Part shown: positions 24,627 to 37,682 of the stretch, piece after piece | Layout: every line of letters begins with the position of its first letter | Numbering within the stretch: the first letter of the stretch is position 1 | Source: Hippophae tibetana | Taxonomy: Eukaryota > Streptophyta > Magnoliopsida > Rosales > Elaeagnaceae | DNA length: 64,000 nt | Reading direction: 5' to 3' | NCBI GenBank assembly: GCA_037013495.1 | Contig: JAZDXN010000029.1 | Location: 2,802,501 to 2,866,500 of the forward strand | The notes under the pieces: model-generated | Seen by the model: only the letters and a program-made list of their open reading frames with translations | Database searches by the model: none | What the model was told of the DNA's origin: nothing | Made by a program: the position numbers and the translations under genes

Positions 24627-27600
24627 AGTTGTACCTTGAAACGGTCATAACTTTTGACTCGTGTGTAAAAACGACTATTATAGTATATCAAACCGAAGGT
24701 CTTATCGATATCCATAATCTTCGCTGACCTGGCTATATAAATTCATTACTTGATCCTAAATTCAATCATTTATATCACTTATCAAGGGTTTAAAGTTTTT
24801 ATCACATATTTTACATTTTTGGTTTTATTCTATAGAGTTGTAATGAAGATGGATGAGCCGACCAAGTGTATGTTTAAAAATAAACTAATGAATAAGAATA
24901 TAATACAAATAATTTCATGATCCAACTAAAGAAATGAGAAGCGAAAAAGGATAGGAGTGCTACTTTTTATTGTTTTCAATAACTTATTTGAGAAATCGCA
25001 GTTGTACCTTGAAACGGTCATAACTTTTGACTCGTGTGTAAAAACGACTATTATAGTATATCAAACCGAAGGTCATGTCGATATCCATAATCTTAGCTAA
25101 CCTAGCTATATAAATTCATTACTTGATCCTAAATTCCATCATTTACATCACTTATCGAGGGTTTAAAGTTTTTATCACATATTTTACATTTTTGGTTTTA
25201 TTCTATAGAGTTGTAATGAAGATGGATGAGCCGACCAAGTGTATGTTTAAAAATAAACTAATGAATAAGAATATAATACAAATAATTTCATGATCCAACT
25301 AAAGAAATGAGAAGCGAAAAAGAAGAGGAGTGCTACTTTTTATTGTTTTCAATAACTTATTTGAGAAATCGCAGTTGTACCTTGAAACGGTCATAACTTT
25401 TGACTCGTGTGTAAAAACGACTATTATAGTATATCAAACCGAAAGTCATATCGATATCCATAATCTTAGCTAACCTAGCTATATAAATTCATTACTTGAT
25501 CCTAAATTCCATCATTTACATCACTTATCGAGGGTTTAAATTTTTTATCACATATTTTACATTTTTGGTTTTATTCTATAGAGTTGTAATGAAGATGGAT
25601 GAGCCGACCAAGTGTATGTTTAAAAATAAACTAATGACTAAGAATATAATACAAATAATTTCATGATACAATTAAAGAAATGAGAAGAGAAAAAGAAGAG
25701 GAGTGCTACTTTTTAATGTTTTCCATAACATATTTTAGTAATCGGAGTTGTACGTTGAAACGGTCATAACTTTTGACTCGTTTGTAAAAACGACTATAAT
25801 AGTATATGAAACTGAAGGTCTTATCGATATCCAAAATCTTAGCTGACCTGGCTATATAAATTCATTACTTGATCCTAAATTCCATCATTTACATCACTTA
25901 TCGAGGGTTTAAAGTTTTTATCACATATTTTACATTTTTGGTTTTATTCTATAGAGTTGTAATGAAGATGGTTGAGCCGACCAAGTGTATGTTTAAAAAT
26001 AAACTAATGAATAAGAATATAATACAAATAATTTCATGATCCAACTAAAGAAATGAGAAGAGAAAAAGAAGAGGAGTGCTACTTTTTATTGTTTTCAATA
26101 ACTTATTTGAGAAATCGCAGTTGTACCTTGAAGCGGTCATAACTTTTGACTCGTGTTTAAAAACGACTATTATAGTATATCAAACCGAAGGTCATATCGA
26201 TATCCATAATCTTAGCTAACCTGGCTATATAAATTCATCACTTGATCCTGAATTCCATCATTTACATCACTTATCGAGGGTTTAAAGTTTTAATCACATA
26301 TTTTACATTTTTGGTTTTATTCTATAGAGTTGTAATGAAGATGGATGAGCCGACCAAGTGTATGTTTAAAAAAAAACTAATGACTAAGAATATAATACAA
26401 ATAATTTCATGATACAATTAAAGAAATGAGAAGAGAAACAGAAGAGGAGTGCTACTTTTTAATGTTTTCCATAACATATTTTAGAAATCGGAGTTGTACC
26501 TTGAAACGGTCATAACTTTTGACTCGTTTGTAAAAACGACTATAATAGTAAATGAAACTGAAGGTCTTATTAATATCCATAATCTTAGCTGACCTGGCTA
26601 TATAAATTCATTACTTGATCCTAAATTCCATCATTTACATCACTTATCGAGGGTTTAAAGTTTTTATCACATATTTTACATTTTTGGTTTTATTCTATAG
26701 AGTTCTAATGAAGATGGTTGAGCCGACCAAGTGTATGTTTAAAAATAAACTAATGAATAACAATATAATACAAATAATTTCATGATCCAACTAAAGAAAT
26801 GAGAAGAGAAAAAGAAGAGGAGTGCTACTTTTTATTGTTTTCAATAACTTATTTGAGAAATCGCAGTTGTACCTTGAAGCGGTCATAACTTTTGACTCGT
26901 GTTTAAAAACGACTATTATAGTATATCAAACCGAAGGTCATATCGATATCCATAATCTTAGCTAACCTGGCTATATAAATTCATCACTTGATCCTAAATT
27001 CCATCATTTACATCACTTATCGAGGGTTTAAAGTTTTTATCACATATTTTACATTTTTGGTTTTATTCTATAGAGTTGTAATGAAGATGGATGAGCCGAC
27101 CAAGTGTATGTTTAAAAATAAACTAATAACTAAGAATATAATACAAATAATTTCATGATCCAACTAAAGAAATGAGAAAAGAAAAAGAAGAGGAGTGCTA
27201 CTTTTTATTGTTTTCAATAACTTATTTGAGAAATCGCAGTTGTACCTTGAAACGGTCATAACTTTTGACTCGTGTGTAAAAACGACTATTATAGTATATC
27301 AAACCGAAGGTCATATCGATATCCATAATCTTCGCTGACCTGGCTATATAAATTCATTACTTGATCCTAAATTCAATCATTTACATCACTTATCGAGGGT
27401 TTAAAGTTTTTATCACATATTTTACATTTTTGGTTTTATTCTATAGAGTTGTAATGAAGATGGATGAGCCGACCAAGTGTATGTTTAAAAATAAACTAAT
27501 GAATAAGAATATAATACAAATAATTTCATGATCCAACTAAAGAAATGTGAACCGAAAAAGAAGAGGAGTGCTACTTTTTATTGTTTTCAATAACTTATTT

Positions 27601-30600
27601 GAGAAATCACAGTTGTACCTTGAAACGGTCATAACTTTTGACTCGTGTGTAAAAACGACTATTATAGTATTTCAAACCGAAGGTCATATCGATATCCATA
27701 ATCTTAGCTAACCTAGCTATATAAATTCATTACTTGATCCTAAATTCCATCATTTACATCACTTATCGAGGGTTTAAATTTTTTATCACATATTTTACAT
27801 TTTTGGTTTTATTCTATAGAGTTGTAATGAAGATGGATGAGCCGACCAAGTGTATGTTTAAAAATAAACTAATGAATAAGAATATAATACAAATAATTTC
27901 ATGATCCAACTAAGAAAATGAGTAGCGAAAAAGAAGAGGAGTGCTACTTTTTATTGTTTTCAATAACTTATTTGAGAAATCGCAATTGTACCTTGAAAGG
28001 GTCATAACTTTTGACTCGTGTGTAAAAACGACTATTATAGTATATCAAACCGAAGGTCATATCGATATCCATAATCTTAGCTAACCTAGCTATATAAATT
28101 CATTACTTGATCCTAAATTCCATCATTTACATCACTTATCGAGGGTTTAAATTTTTTATCACATATTTTACATTTTTGGTTTTATTCTATAGAGGTGTAA
28201 TGAAGATGGATGAGCCGACCAAGTGTATGTTTAAAAATAAACTAATGACTAAGAATATAATACAAATAATTTCATGATACAATTAAAGAAATGAGAAGAG
28301 GAAAAGAAGAGGAGTGCTACTTTTTAATGTTTTCCATAACATATTTTAGAAATCGGAGTTGTACCTTGAAACGGTCATAACTTTTGACTCGTTTGTAAAA
28401 ACGACTATAATAGTATATGAAACTGAAGGTCTTATCGATATCCATAATCTTAGCTGACCTGGCTATATAAATTCATTACTTGATCCTAAATTCCATCATT
28501 TACATCACTTATCGAGGGTTTAAAGTTTTTATCACATATTTTACATTTTTGGTTTTATTCTATAGAGTTGTAATGAAGATGGTTGAGCCGACCAAGTGTA
28601 TGTTTAAAAATAAACTAATGAATAAGAATATAATACAAATAATTTCATGATCCAACTAAAGAAATGAGAAGAGAAAAAGAAGAGGAGTGCTACTTTTTAT
28701 TGTTTTCAATAACTTATTTGAGAAATCGCAGTTGTACCTTGAAGCGGTCATAACTTTTGACTCGTGTTTAAAAACGACTATTATAGTATATCAAACCGAA
28801 GGTCATATCGATATCCATAATCTTAGCTAACCTGGCTATATAAATTCATCACTTGATCCTAAATTCCATCATTTACATCACTTATCGAGGGTTTAAAGTT
28901 TTAATCACATATTTTACATTTTTGGTTTTATTCTATAGAGTTGTAATGAAGATGGATGAGCCGACCAAGTGTATGTTTAAAAATAAACTAATAACTAAGA
29001 ATATAATACAAATAATTTCATGATCCAACTAAAGAAATGAGAAAAGAAAAAGAAGAGGAGTGCTACTTTTTATTGTTTTCAATAACTTATTTGAGAAATC
29101 GCAGTTGTACCTTGAAACGGTCATAACTTTTGACTCGTGTGTAAAAACGACTATTATAGTATATCAAACCGAAGGTCATATCGATATCCATAATCTTAGC
29201 TAACCTAGCTATATAAATTCATTACTTGATCCTAAATTCCATCATTTACATCACTTATCGAGGGTTTAAAGTTTTTATCACATATTTTACATTTTTGGTT
29301 TTATTCTATAGAGTTGTAATGAAGATGGATGAGCCGACCAAGTGTATGTTTAAAAATAAACTAATGAATAAGAATATAATACAAATAATTTCATGATCCA
29401 ACTAAAGAAATGAGAAGCGAAAAAGAAGAGGAGTGCTACTTTTTATTGTTTTCAATAACTTATTTGAGAAATCGCAGTTGTACCTTGAAACGGTCATAAC
29501 TTTTGACTCGTGCGTAAAAACGACTATTATAGTATATCAAACCGAAGGTCATATCGATATCCATAATCTTAGCTAACCTAGCTATATAAATTCATTACTT
29601 GATCCTAAATTCCATCATTTACATCACTTATCGAGGGTTTAAAGTTTTAATCACATATTTTACATTTTTGGTTTTATTCTATAGAGTTGTAATGAAGATG
29701 GATGAGACGACCAAGTGTATGTTTAAAAATAAACTAATAACTAAGAATATAATACAAATAATTTCATGATCCAACTAAAGAAATGAGAAAAGAAAAAGAA
29801 GAGGAGTGCTACTTTTTATTGTTTTCAATAACTTATTTGAGAAATCGCAGTTGTACCTTGAAGCGGTCATAACTTTTGACTCGTGTTTAAAAACGACTAT
29901 TATAGTATATCAAACCGAAGGTCATATCGATATCCATAATCTTAGCTAACCTGGCTATATAAATTCATCACTTGATCCTAAATTCCATCATTTACATCAC
30001 TTATCGAGGGTTTAAAGTTTTAATCACATATTTTACATTTTTGGTTTTATTCTATAGAGTTGTAATGAAGATGGATGAGCCGACCAAGTGTATGTTTAAA
30101 AATAAACTAATAACTAAGAATATAATACAAATAATTTCATGATCCAACTAAAGAAATGAGAAAAGAAAAAGAAGAGGAGTGCTACTTTTTATTGTTTTCA
30201 ATAACTTATTTGAGAAATCGCAGTTGTACCTTGAAACGGTCATAACTTTTGACTCGTGCGTAAAAACGACTATTATAGTATATCAAACCGAAGGTCATAT
30301 CGATATCCATAATCTTAGCTAACCTAGCTATATAAATTCATTACTTGATCCGAAATTCCATCATTTACATCACTTATCGAGGGTTTAAATTTTTTATCAC
30401 ATATTTTACATTTTTGGTTTTATTCTATAGAGTTGTAATGAAGATGGATGAGCCGACCAAGTGTATGTTTAAAAATAAACTGATGAATAAGAATATAATA
30501 CAAATAATTTCATGATCCAACTAAGAAAATGAGAAGCGAAAAAGAAGAGGAGTGCTACTTTTTATTGTTTTCAATAACTTATTTGAGAAATCGCAATTGT

Positions 30601-30967
30601 ACCTTGAAACGGTCATAACTTTTGACTCGTGTGTAAAAACGACTATTATAGTATATCAAACCGAAGGTCATATCGATATCCATAATCTTAGCTAACCTAG
30701 CTATATAAATTCATTACTTGATCCTAAATTCCATCATTTACATCACTTATCAAGGGTTTAAATTTTTTATCACATATTTTACATTTTTGGTTTTATTCTA
30801 TAGAGTTGTAATGAAGATGGATGAGCCGACCAAGTGTATGTTTAAAAATAAACTAATGACTAAGAATATAATACAAATAATTTCATGATACAATTAAAGA
30901 AATGAGAAGAGAAAAAGAAGAGGAGTGCTACTTTTTAATGTTTTCCATAACATATTTTAGAAATCGG
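24254..30967 (+). repeat. Mosaic segment without clean HOR period
   Basis: Eighteen monomers hold alphas at 25746, 26492 and 28357 with irregular spacing. I see no exact long period here. Local echoes exist, such as beta-headed monomers at 28730 and 29849 three monomers apart. Private changes are more frequent, for example GGATAGGAG (24949), TTTATATCAC (about 24770), TTAGTAATCGG (25736), GTATTTCAAACC (27668), GAAAGGGTC (27997) and AGAGGTGTAATG (28193). The higher private variation fits an older or less homogenised segment. Confidence 0.75.
25746..27237 (+). repeat. Long-range copy of the window's first four monomers
   Basis: Alpha-beta-alpha-beta here matches 1-1492 at several rare marks: the nine-A run and AGAAACAGAAG in the second monomer, and GTTCTAATG (960 and 26705) and AATAACAAT (1016 and 26761) in the third. 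The offset is 25,745 bp, which equals 69 monomers plus the four 2-bp insertions in between. Private changes such as TATTAATATCC, GTAAATGAAAC and CCTGAATTCC show it has diverged since. Confidence 0.83.
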
Positions 30968-31415
30968 AGTTGTACCTTGAAACGGTCATAACTTTTGACT
31001 CGTTTGTAAAAACGACTATAATAGTATATGAAACTGAAGGTCTTATCGATATCCATAATCATAGCTGACCTGGCTATATAAATTCATTACTTGATCCTAA
31101 ATTCCATCATTTACATCACTTATCGAGGGTTTAAAGTTTTTATCACATATTTTACATTTTTGGTTTTATTCTATAGAGTTGTAATGAAGATGGATGAGCC
31201 GACCAAGTGTATGTTTAAAAATAAACTAATGAATAAGAATATAATACAAATAATTTCATGATCCAACTAAAGAAATGAGAAGCGAAAAAGAAGAGGAGTG
31301 CTACTTTTTATTGTTTTCAATAACTTATTTGAGAAATCGCAGTTGTACCTTGAAACGGTCATAACTTTTGACTCGTGCGTAAAAACGACTATTATAGTAT
31401 ATCAAACCGAAGGTC

Positions 31416-31449
31416 ATATCGATATCCATAATCTTAGCTAACCTAGCTA
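31416..31449. other. Palindrome and dyad pair (example copy)
   Basis: ATATCGATAT (31416-31425) is a perfect 10-bp palindrome. TAGCTA-ACC-TAGCTA (31435-31449) is a perfect 6-bp inverted repeat with a 3-base spacer, and each arm is itself palindromic. Most non-alpha monomers keep ATATCGATAT, while alpha has TTATCGATAT. The dyad is perfect only in CTAACCTAGC monomers and is weakened in CTGACCTGGC or CTAACCTGGC ones. Dyads are often enriched in centromeric satellites that lack CENP-B boxes; a role here is inference. Confidence 0.6.
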
Positions 31450-31456
31450 TATAAAT
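31448..31456 (+). promoter_or_regulatory. TATA-box-like TATATAAAT, present in nearly every monomer
   Basis: TATATAAAT matches the plant TATA consensus and is conserved across almost all monomers at offset about 107 (first copy at 108-116). In 28% GC-class sequence such a motif is expected often, and no downstream gene exists. At most it could support cryptic satellite transcription. Confidence 0.2.
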
Positions 31457-31649
31457 TCATTACTTGATCCTAAATTCCATCATTTACATCACTTATCGAG
31501 GGTTTAAAGTTTTAATTACATATTTTACATTTTTGGTTTTATTCTATAGAGTTGTAATGAAGATGGATGAGACGACCAAGTGTATGTTTAAAAATAAACT
31601 AATGACTAAGAATATAATACAAATAATTTCATGATACAATTAAAGAAAT

Positions 31650-31671
31650 GAGAAAAGAAAAAGAAGAGGAG
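31650..31671 (+). other. 22-base homopurine run (example copy)
   Basis: An uninterrupted purine stretch lies before GTGCTAC. It is pure in monomers reading GAGAAGAG or GAGAAAAG and broken by a single C in those reading GAGAAGCG or GAGAACCG. Class membership therefore decides whether the run is continuous. Such runs can form triplex DNA; this is inference. Confidence 0.5.
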
Positions 31672-32459
31672 TGCTACTTTTTATTGTTTTCAATAACTTA
31701 TTTGAGAAATCGCAGTTGTACCTTGAAACGGTCATAACTTTTGACTCGTGCGTAAAAACGACTATTATAGTATATCAAACCGAAGGTCATATCGATATCC
31801 ATAATCTTTGCTAACCTAGCTATATAAATTCATTACTTGATCCGAAATTCCATCATTTACATCACTTATCGAGGTTTTAAATTTTTTATCACATATTTTA
31901 CATTTTTGGTTTTATTCTATAGAGTTGTAATGAAGATGGATGAGCCGACCAAGTGTATGTTTAAAAATAAACTAATGAATAAGAATATAATACAAATAAT
32001 TTCATGATCCAACTAAGAAAATGAGAAGCGAAAAAGAAGAGGAGTGCTACTTTTTATTGTTTTCAATAACTTATTTGAGAAATCGCAATTGTACCTTGAA
32101 ACGGTCATAACTTTTGACTCGTGTGTAAAAACGACTATTATAGTATATCAAACCGAAGGTCATATCGATATCCATAATCTTAGCTAACCTAGCTATATAA
32201 ATTCATTACTTGATCCTAAATTCCATCATTTACATCACTTATCAAGGGTTTAAATTTTTTATCACATATTTTACATTTTTGGTTTTATTCTATAGAGTTG
32301 TAATGAAGATGGATGAGCCGACCAAGTGTATGTTTAAAAATAAACTAATGACTAAGAATATAATACAAATAATTTCATGATACAATTAAAGAAATGAGAA
32401 GAGAAAAAGAAGAGGAGTGCTACTTTTTAATGTTTTCCATAACATATTTTAGAAATCGG

Positions 32460-34698
32460 AGTTGTACCTTGAAACGGTCATAACTTTTGACTCGTTTGTA
32501 AAAACGACTATAATAGTATATGAAACTGAAGGTCTTATCGATATCCATAATCATAGCTGACCTGGCTATATAAATTCATTACTTGATCCTAAATTCCATC
32601 ATTTACATCACTTATCGAGGGTTTAAAGTTTTTATCACATATTTTACATTTTTGGTTTTATTCTATAGAGTTGTAATGAAGATGGATGAGCCGACCAAGT
32701 GTATGTTTAAAAATAAACTAATGAATAAGAATATAATACAAATAATTTCATGATCCAACTAAAGAAATGAGAAGCGAAAAAGAAGAGGAGTGCTACTTTT
32801 TATTGTTTTCAATAACTTATTTGAGAAATCGCAGTTGTACCTTGAAACGGTCATAACTTTTGACTCGTGCGTAAAAACGACTATTATAGTATATCAAACC
32901 GAAGGTCATATTGATATCCATAATCTTAGCTAACCTAGCTATATAAATTCATTACTTGATCCTAAATTCCATCATTTACATCACTTATCGAGGGTTTAAA
33001 GTTTTAATTACATATTTTACATTTTTGGTTTTATTCTATAGAGTTGTAATGAAGATGGATGAGACGACCAAGTGTATGTTTAAAAATAAACTAATAACTA
33101 AGAATATAATACAAATAATTTCATGATCCAACCAAAAGAAATGAGAATAGAAAAAGAAGAGGAGTGCTACTTTTTATTGTTTTCAATAACTTATTTGAGA
33201 AATCGCAGTTGTACCTTGAAGCGGTCATAACTTTTGACTCGTGTTTAAAAACGACTATTATATTATATCAAACCGAAGGTCATATTGATATCCATAATCT
33301 TAGCTAACCTGGCTATATAAATTCATCACTTGATCTTAAATTCCATCATTTACATCACTTATAGAGGGTTTAAAGTTTTAATCACATATTTTACATTTTT
33401 GGTTTTATTCTATAGAGTTGTAATGAAGATGGATGAGCCGACCAAGTGTATGTTTAAAAATAAACTAATAACTAAGAATATAATACAAATAATTTCATGA
33501 TCCAACTAAAGAAATGAGAAAAGAAAAAGAAGAGGAGTGCTACTTTTTATTGTTTTCAATAACTTATTTGAGAAATCGCAGTTGTACCTTGAAACGGTCA
33601 TAACTTTTGACTCGTGCGTAAAAACGACTATTATAGTATATCAAACCGAAGGTCATATCGATATCCATAATCTTAGCTAACCTAGCTATATAAATTCATT
33701 ACTTGATCCTAAATTCCATCATTTACATCACTTATCGAGGGTTTAAATTTTTTATCACATATTTTACATTTTTGGTTTTATTCTATAGAGTTGTAATGAA
33801 GATGGATGAGCCGACCAAGTGTATGTTTAAAAATAAACTAATGAATAAGAATATAATACAAATAATTTCATGATCCAACTAAAGAAATGAGAAGCGAAAA
33901 AGAAGAGGAGTGCTACTTTTTATTGTTTTCAATAACTTATTTGAGAAATCGCAGTTGTACCTTGAAACGGTCATAACTTTTGACTCGTGCGTAAAAACGA
34001 CTATTATAGTATATCAAACCGAAGGTCATACCGATATCCATAATCTTAGCTAACCTAGCTATATAAATTCATTACTTGATCCGAAATTCCATCATTTACA
34101 TCACTTATCGAGGGTTTAAATTTTTTATCACATATTTTACATTTTTGGTTTTATTCTATAGAGTTGTAATGAAGATGGATGAGCCGACCAAGTGTATGTT
34201 TAAAAATAAACTAATGAATAAGAATATAATACAAATAATTTCATGATCCAACTAAGAAAATGAGAAGCGAAAAAGAAGAGGAGTGCTACTTTTTATTGTT
34301 TTCAATAACTTATTTGAGAAATCGCAATTGTACCTTGAAACGGTCATAACTTTTGACTCGTGTGTAAAAACGACTATTATAGTATATCAAACCGAAGGTC
34401 ATATCGATATCCATAATCTTAGCTAACCTAGCTATATAAATTCATTACTTGATCCTAAATTCCATCATTTACATCACTTATCAAGGGTTTAAATTTTTTA
34501 TCACATATTTTACATTTTTGGTTTTATTCTATAGAGTTGTAATGAAGATGGATGAGCCGACCAAGTGTATGTTTAAAAATAAACTAATGACTAAGAATAT
34601 AATACAAATAATTTCATGATACAATTAAAGAAATGAGAAGAGAAAAAGAAGAGGAGTGCTACTTTTTAATGTTTTCCATAACATATTTTAGAAATCGG
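32460..34698 (+). repeat. HOR-D unit 2, 6-mer of 2,239 bp
   Basis: The framework is that of unit 1 with two extra monomers inserted (a beta at 33207 and a CGTGCG monomer at 33580). One extra base in ACCAAAAGAAATG at about 33131 makes one monomer 374 bp, giving 6 x 373 + 1. The beta has private changes TATTATATTATATC, CTTGATCTTAAA and TTATAGAGGG. Confidence 0.85.
32833..33206 (+). repeat. 374-bp monomer (one extra A)
   Basis: CCAACCAAAAGAAATGAG replaces CCAACTAAAGAAATGAG near 33128-33145. The same change is found 2,239 bp on at 35072-35445, so the insertion predates the duplication of this unit. Both copies carry GAATAGAAAAAG. Confidence 0.88.
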
Positions 34699-36564
34699 AG
34701 TTGTACCTTGAAACGGTCATAAGTTTTGACTCGTTTGTAAAAACGACTATAATAGTATATGAAACTGAAGGTCTTATCGATATCCATAATCATAGCTGGC
34801 CTGGCTATATAAATTCATTACTTGATCCTAAATTCCATCATTTACATCACTTATCGAGGGTTTAAAGTTTTTATCACATATTTTACATTTTTGGTTTTAT
34901 TCTATAGAGTTGTAATGAAGATGGATGAGCCGACCAAGTGTATGTTTAAAAATAAACTAATGAATAAGAATATAATACAAATAATTTCATGATCCAACTA
35001 AAGAAATGAGAAGCGAAAAAGAAGAGGAGTGCTACTTTTTATTGTTTTCAATAACTTATTTGAGAAATCGCAGTTGTACCTTGAAACGGTCATAACTTTT
35101 GACTCGTGCGTAAAAACGACTATTATAGTATATCAAACCGAAGGTCATATCGATATCCATAATCTTAGCTAACCTAGCTATATAAATTCATTACTTGATC
35201 CTAAATTCCATCATTTACATCACTTATCGAGGGTTTAAAGTTTTAATTACATATTTTACATTTTTGGTTTTATTCTATAGAGTTGTAATGAAGATGGATG
35301 AGACGACCAAGTGTATGTTTAAAAATAAACTAATAACTAAGAATATAATACAAATAATTTCATGATCCAACCAAAAGAAATGAGAATAGAAAAAGAAGAG
35401 GAGTGCTACTTTTTATTGTTTTCAATAACTTATTTGAGAAATCGCAGTTGTACCTTGAAGCGGTCATAACTTTTGACTCGTGTTTAAAAACGACTATTAT
35501 AGTATATCAAACCGAAGGTCATATTGATATCCATAATCTTAGCTAACCTGGCTATATAAATTCATCACTTGATCCTAAATTCCATCATTTACATCACTTA
35601 TCGAGGGTTTAAAGTTTTAATCACATATTTTACATTTTTGGTTTTATTCTATAGAGTTGTAATGAAGATGGATGAGCCGACCAAGTGTATGTTTAAAAAT
35701 AAACTAATAACTAAGAATATAATACAAATAATTTCATGATCCAACTAAAGAAATGAGAAAAGAAAAAGAAGAGGAGTGCTACTTTTTATTGTTTTCAATA
35801 ACTTATTTGAGAAATCGCAGTTGTACCTTGAAACGGTCATAACTTTTGACTCGTGCGTAAAAACGACTATTATAGTATATCAAACCGAAGGTCATATCGA
35901 TATCCATAATCTTCGCTAACCTAGCTATATAAATTCATTACTTGATCCTAAATTCCATCATTTACATCACTTATCGAGGGTTTAAATTTTTTATCACATA
36001 TTTTACATTTTTGGTTTTATTCTATAGAGTTGTAATGAAGATGGATGAGCCGACCAAGTGTATGTTTAAAAATAAACTAATGAATAAGAATATAATACAA
36101 ATAATTTCATGATCCAACTAAGAAAATGAGAAGCGAAAAAGAAGAGGAGTGCTACTTTTTATTGTTTTCAATAACTTATTTGAGAAATCGCAATTGTACC
36201 TTGAAACGGTCATAACTTTTGACTCGTGTGTAAAAACGACTATTATAGTATATCTAACCGAAGGTCATATCGATATCCATAATCTTAGCTAACCTAGCTA
36301 TATAAATTCATTACTTGATCCTAAATTCCATCATTTACATCACTTATCAAGGGTTTAAATTTTTTATCACATATTTTACATTTTTGGTTTTATTCTATAG
36401 AGTTGTAATGAAGATGGATGAGCCGACCAAGTGTATGTTTAAAAATAAACTAATGACTAAGAATATAATACAAATAATTTCATGATACAATTAAAGAAAT
36501 GAGAAGAGAAAAAGAAGAGGAGTGCTACTTTTTAATGTTTTCCATAACATATTTTAGAAATCGG
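34699..36564 (+). repeat. HOR-D unit 3, 5-mer of 1,866 bp
   Basis: Alpha (CATAGCTGGCC), the AGTTTTAATTACA/GAGACGACC monomer with the same extra base, beta, a CTTCGCTAACC monomer and a CTTATCAAGGG gamma. It equals unit 2 minus one of two similar CGTGCG monomers. The three units together show gain and loss of whole monomers inside a HOR. Confidence 0.85.
35072..35445 (+). repeat. 374-bp monomer (one extra A), copy
   Basis: This is a second copy of the ACCAAAAGAAATG insertion monomer, with GAGACGACC, AGTTTTAATTACA and GAATAGAAAAAG. It differs from the first copy at TATCGATATCC (TATTGATATCC at 32912). Confidence 0.88.
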
Positions 36565-37310
36565 AGTTGTACCTTGAAACGGTCATAACTTTTGACTCGT
36601 TTGTAAAAACGACTATAATAGTATATGAAACTGAAGGTCTTATCGATATCCATAATCATAGCTGACCTGGCTATATAAATTCATTACTTGATCCTAAATT
36701 CCATCATTTACATCACTTATCGAGGGTTTAAAGTTTTTATCACATATTTTACATTTTTGGTTTTATTCTATAGAGTTGTAATGAAGATGGTTGAGCCGAC
36801 CAAGTGTATGTTTAAAAATAAACTAATGAATAAGAATATAATACAAATAATTTCATGATCCAACTAAAGAAATGAGAAGAGAAAAAGAAGAGGAGTGCTA
36901 CTTTTTATTGTTTTCAATAACTTATTTGAGAAATCGCAGTTGTACCTTGAAGCGGTCATTACTTTTGACTTGTGTTTAAAAACGACTATTATAGTATATC
37001 AAACTGAAGGTCATATCGATATCCATAATCTTAGCTAACCTGGCTATATAAATTCATCACTTGATCCTAAATTCCATCATTTACATCACTTATCGAGGGT
37101 TTAAAGTTTTAATCACATATTTTACATTTTTGGTTTTATTCTATAGAGTTGTAATGAAGATGGATGAGCCGACCAAGTGTATGTTTAAAAATAAACTAAT
37201 AACTAAGAATATAATACAAATAATTTCATGATCCAACTAAAGAAATGAGAAAAGAAAAAGAAGAGGAGTGCTACTTTTTATTGTTTTCAATAACTTATTT
37301 GAGAAATCGC

Positions 37311-37682
37311 AGTTGTACCTTGAAACGGTCATAACTTTTGACTCGTGCGTAAAAACGACTATTATAGTATATCAAACCGAAGGTCATATCGATATCCATA
37401 ATCTTAGCTAACCTAGCTATATAAATTCATTACTTGATCCTAAATTCCATCATTTACATCACTTATCGAGGGTTTAAATTTTTTATCACATATTTTACAT
37501 TTTTGGTTTTATTCTATAGAGTTGTAATGAAGATGGATGAGCCGACCAAGTGTATGTTTAAAAATAAACTAATGAATAAGAATATAATAAAAATAATTTC
37601 ATGATCCAACTAAAGAAATGAGAACGAAAAAGAAGAGGAGTACTACTTTTTATTGTTTTCAATAACTTATTTGAGAAATCGC
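37311..37682 (+). repeat. 372-bp monomer (one base lost)
   Basis: GAGAACGAAAAAG at about 37620 replaces GAGAAGCGAAAAAG. This is the only monomer shorter than 373 bp in the window. It also has AATATAATAAAAATAATTTC near 37580 (normally ATACAAATAA). Confidence 0.9.

Larger units (their letters stand above)
31341..31713 (+). repeat. Representative monomer with internal landmarks
   Basis: This copy is used to describe the monomer. Landmarks in order: GGTCATAACTTTTGACTCG near the 5' end; the 10-bp palindrome ATATCGATAT (31416-31425); the dyad TAGCTA-ACC-TAGCTA (31435-31449); TATATAAAT (31448-31456); a T-rich stretch with four T-tracts (about 31510-31540); the palindrome TCTATAGA (31543-31550); a second AGTTGTA-TGAA motif 209 bp after the first (31550); the GC-richer GAGCCGACC position (GAGACGACC in this copy); an A/T-rich stretch; a 22-base purine run (31650-31671); and a closing T-rich segment ending in GAAATCGC. 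There are about 9-10 CpG sites per monomer. Stop codons interrupt the frames, including a TAA or TGA in the AGCTAACC/AGCTGACC segment. Confidence 0.93.
30968..32459 (+). repeat. HOR-D unit 1, 4-mer of 1,492 bp
   Basis: Alpha with CATAGCTGACC, then a monomer with AGTTTTAATTACA and GAGACGACC, then one with CCGAAATTCC, then a gamma with CTTATCAAGGG. The CATAGCTG mark recurs at 31061, 32553, 34792 and 36658. Unit 1 differs from units 2 and 3 in lacking the beta and its neighbour. Confidence 0.85.

Noticed and set aside
24940-24960. Indel in the GGATAGGAG variant near 24949
   Set aside because: Compared with GAAGAGGAG it is a cluster of substitutions of the same length; the monomer is still 373 bp.
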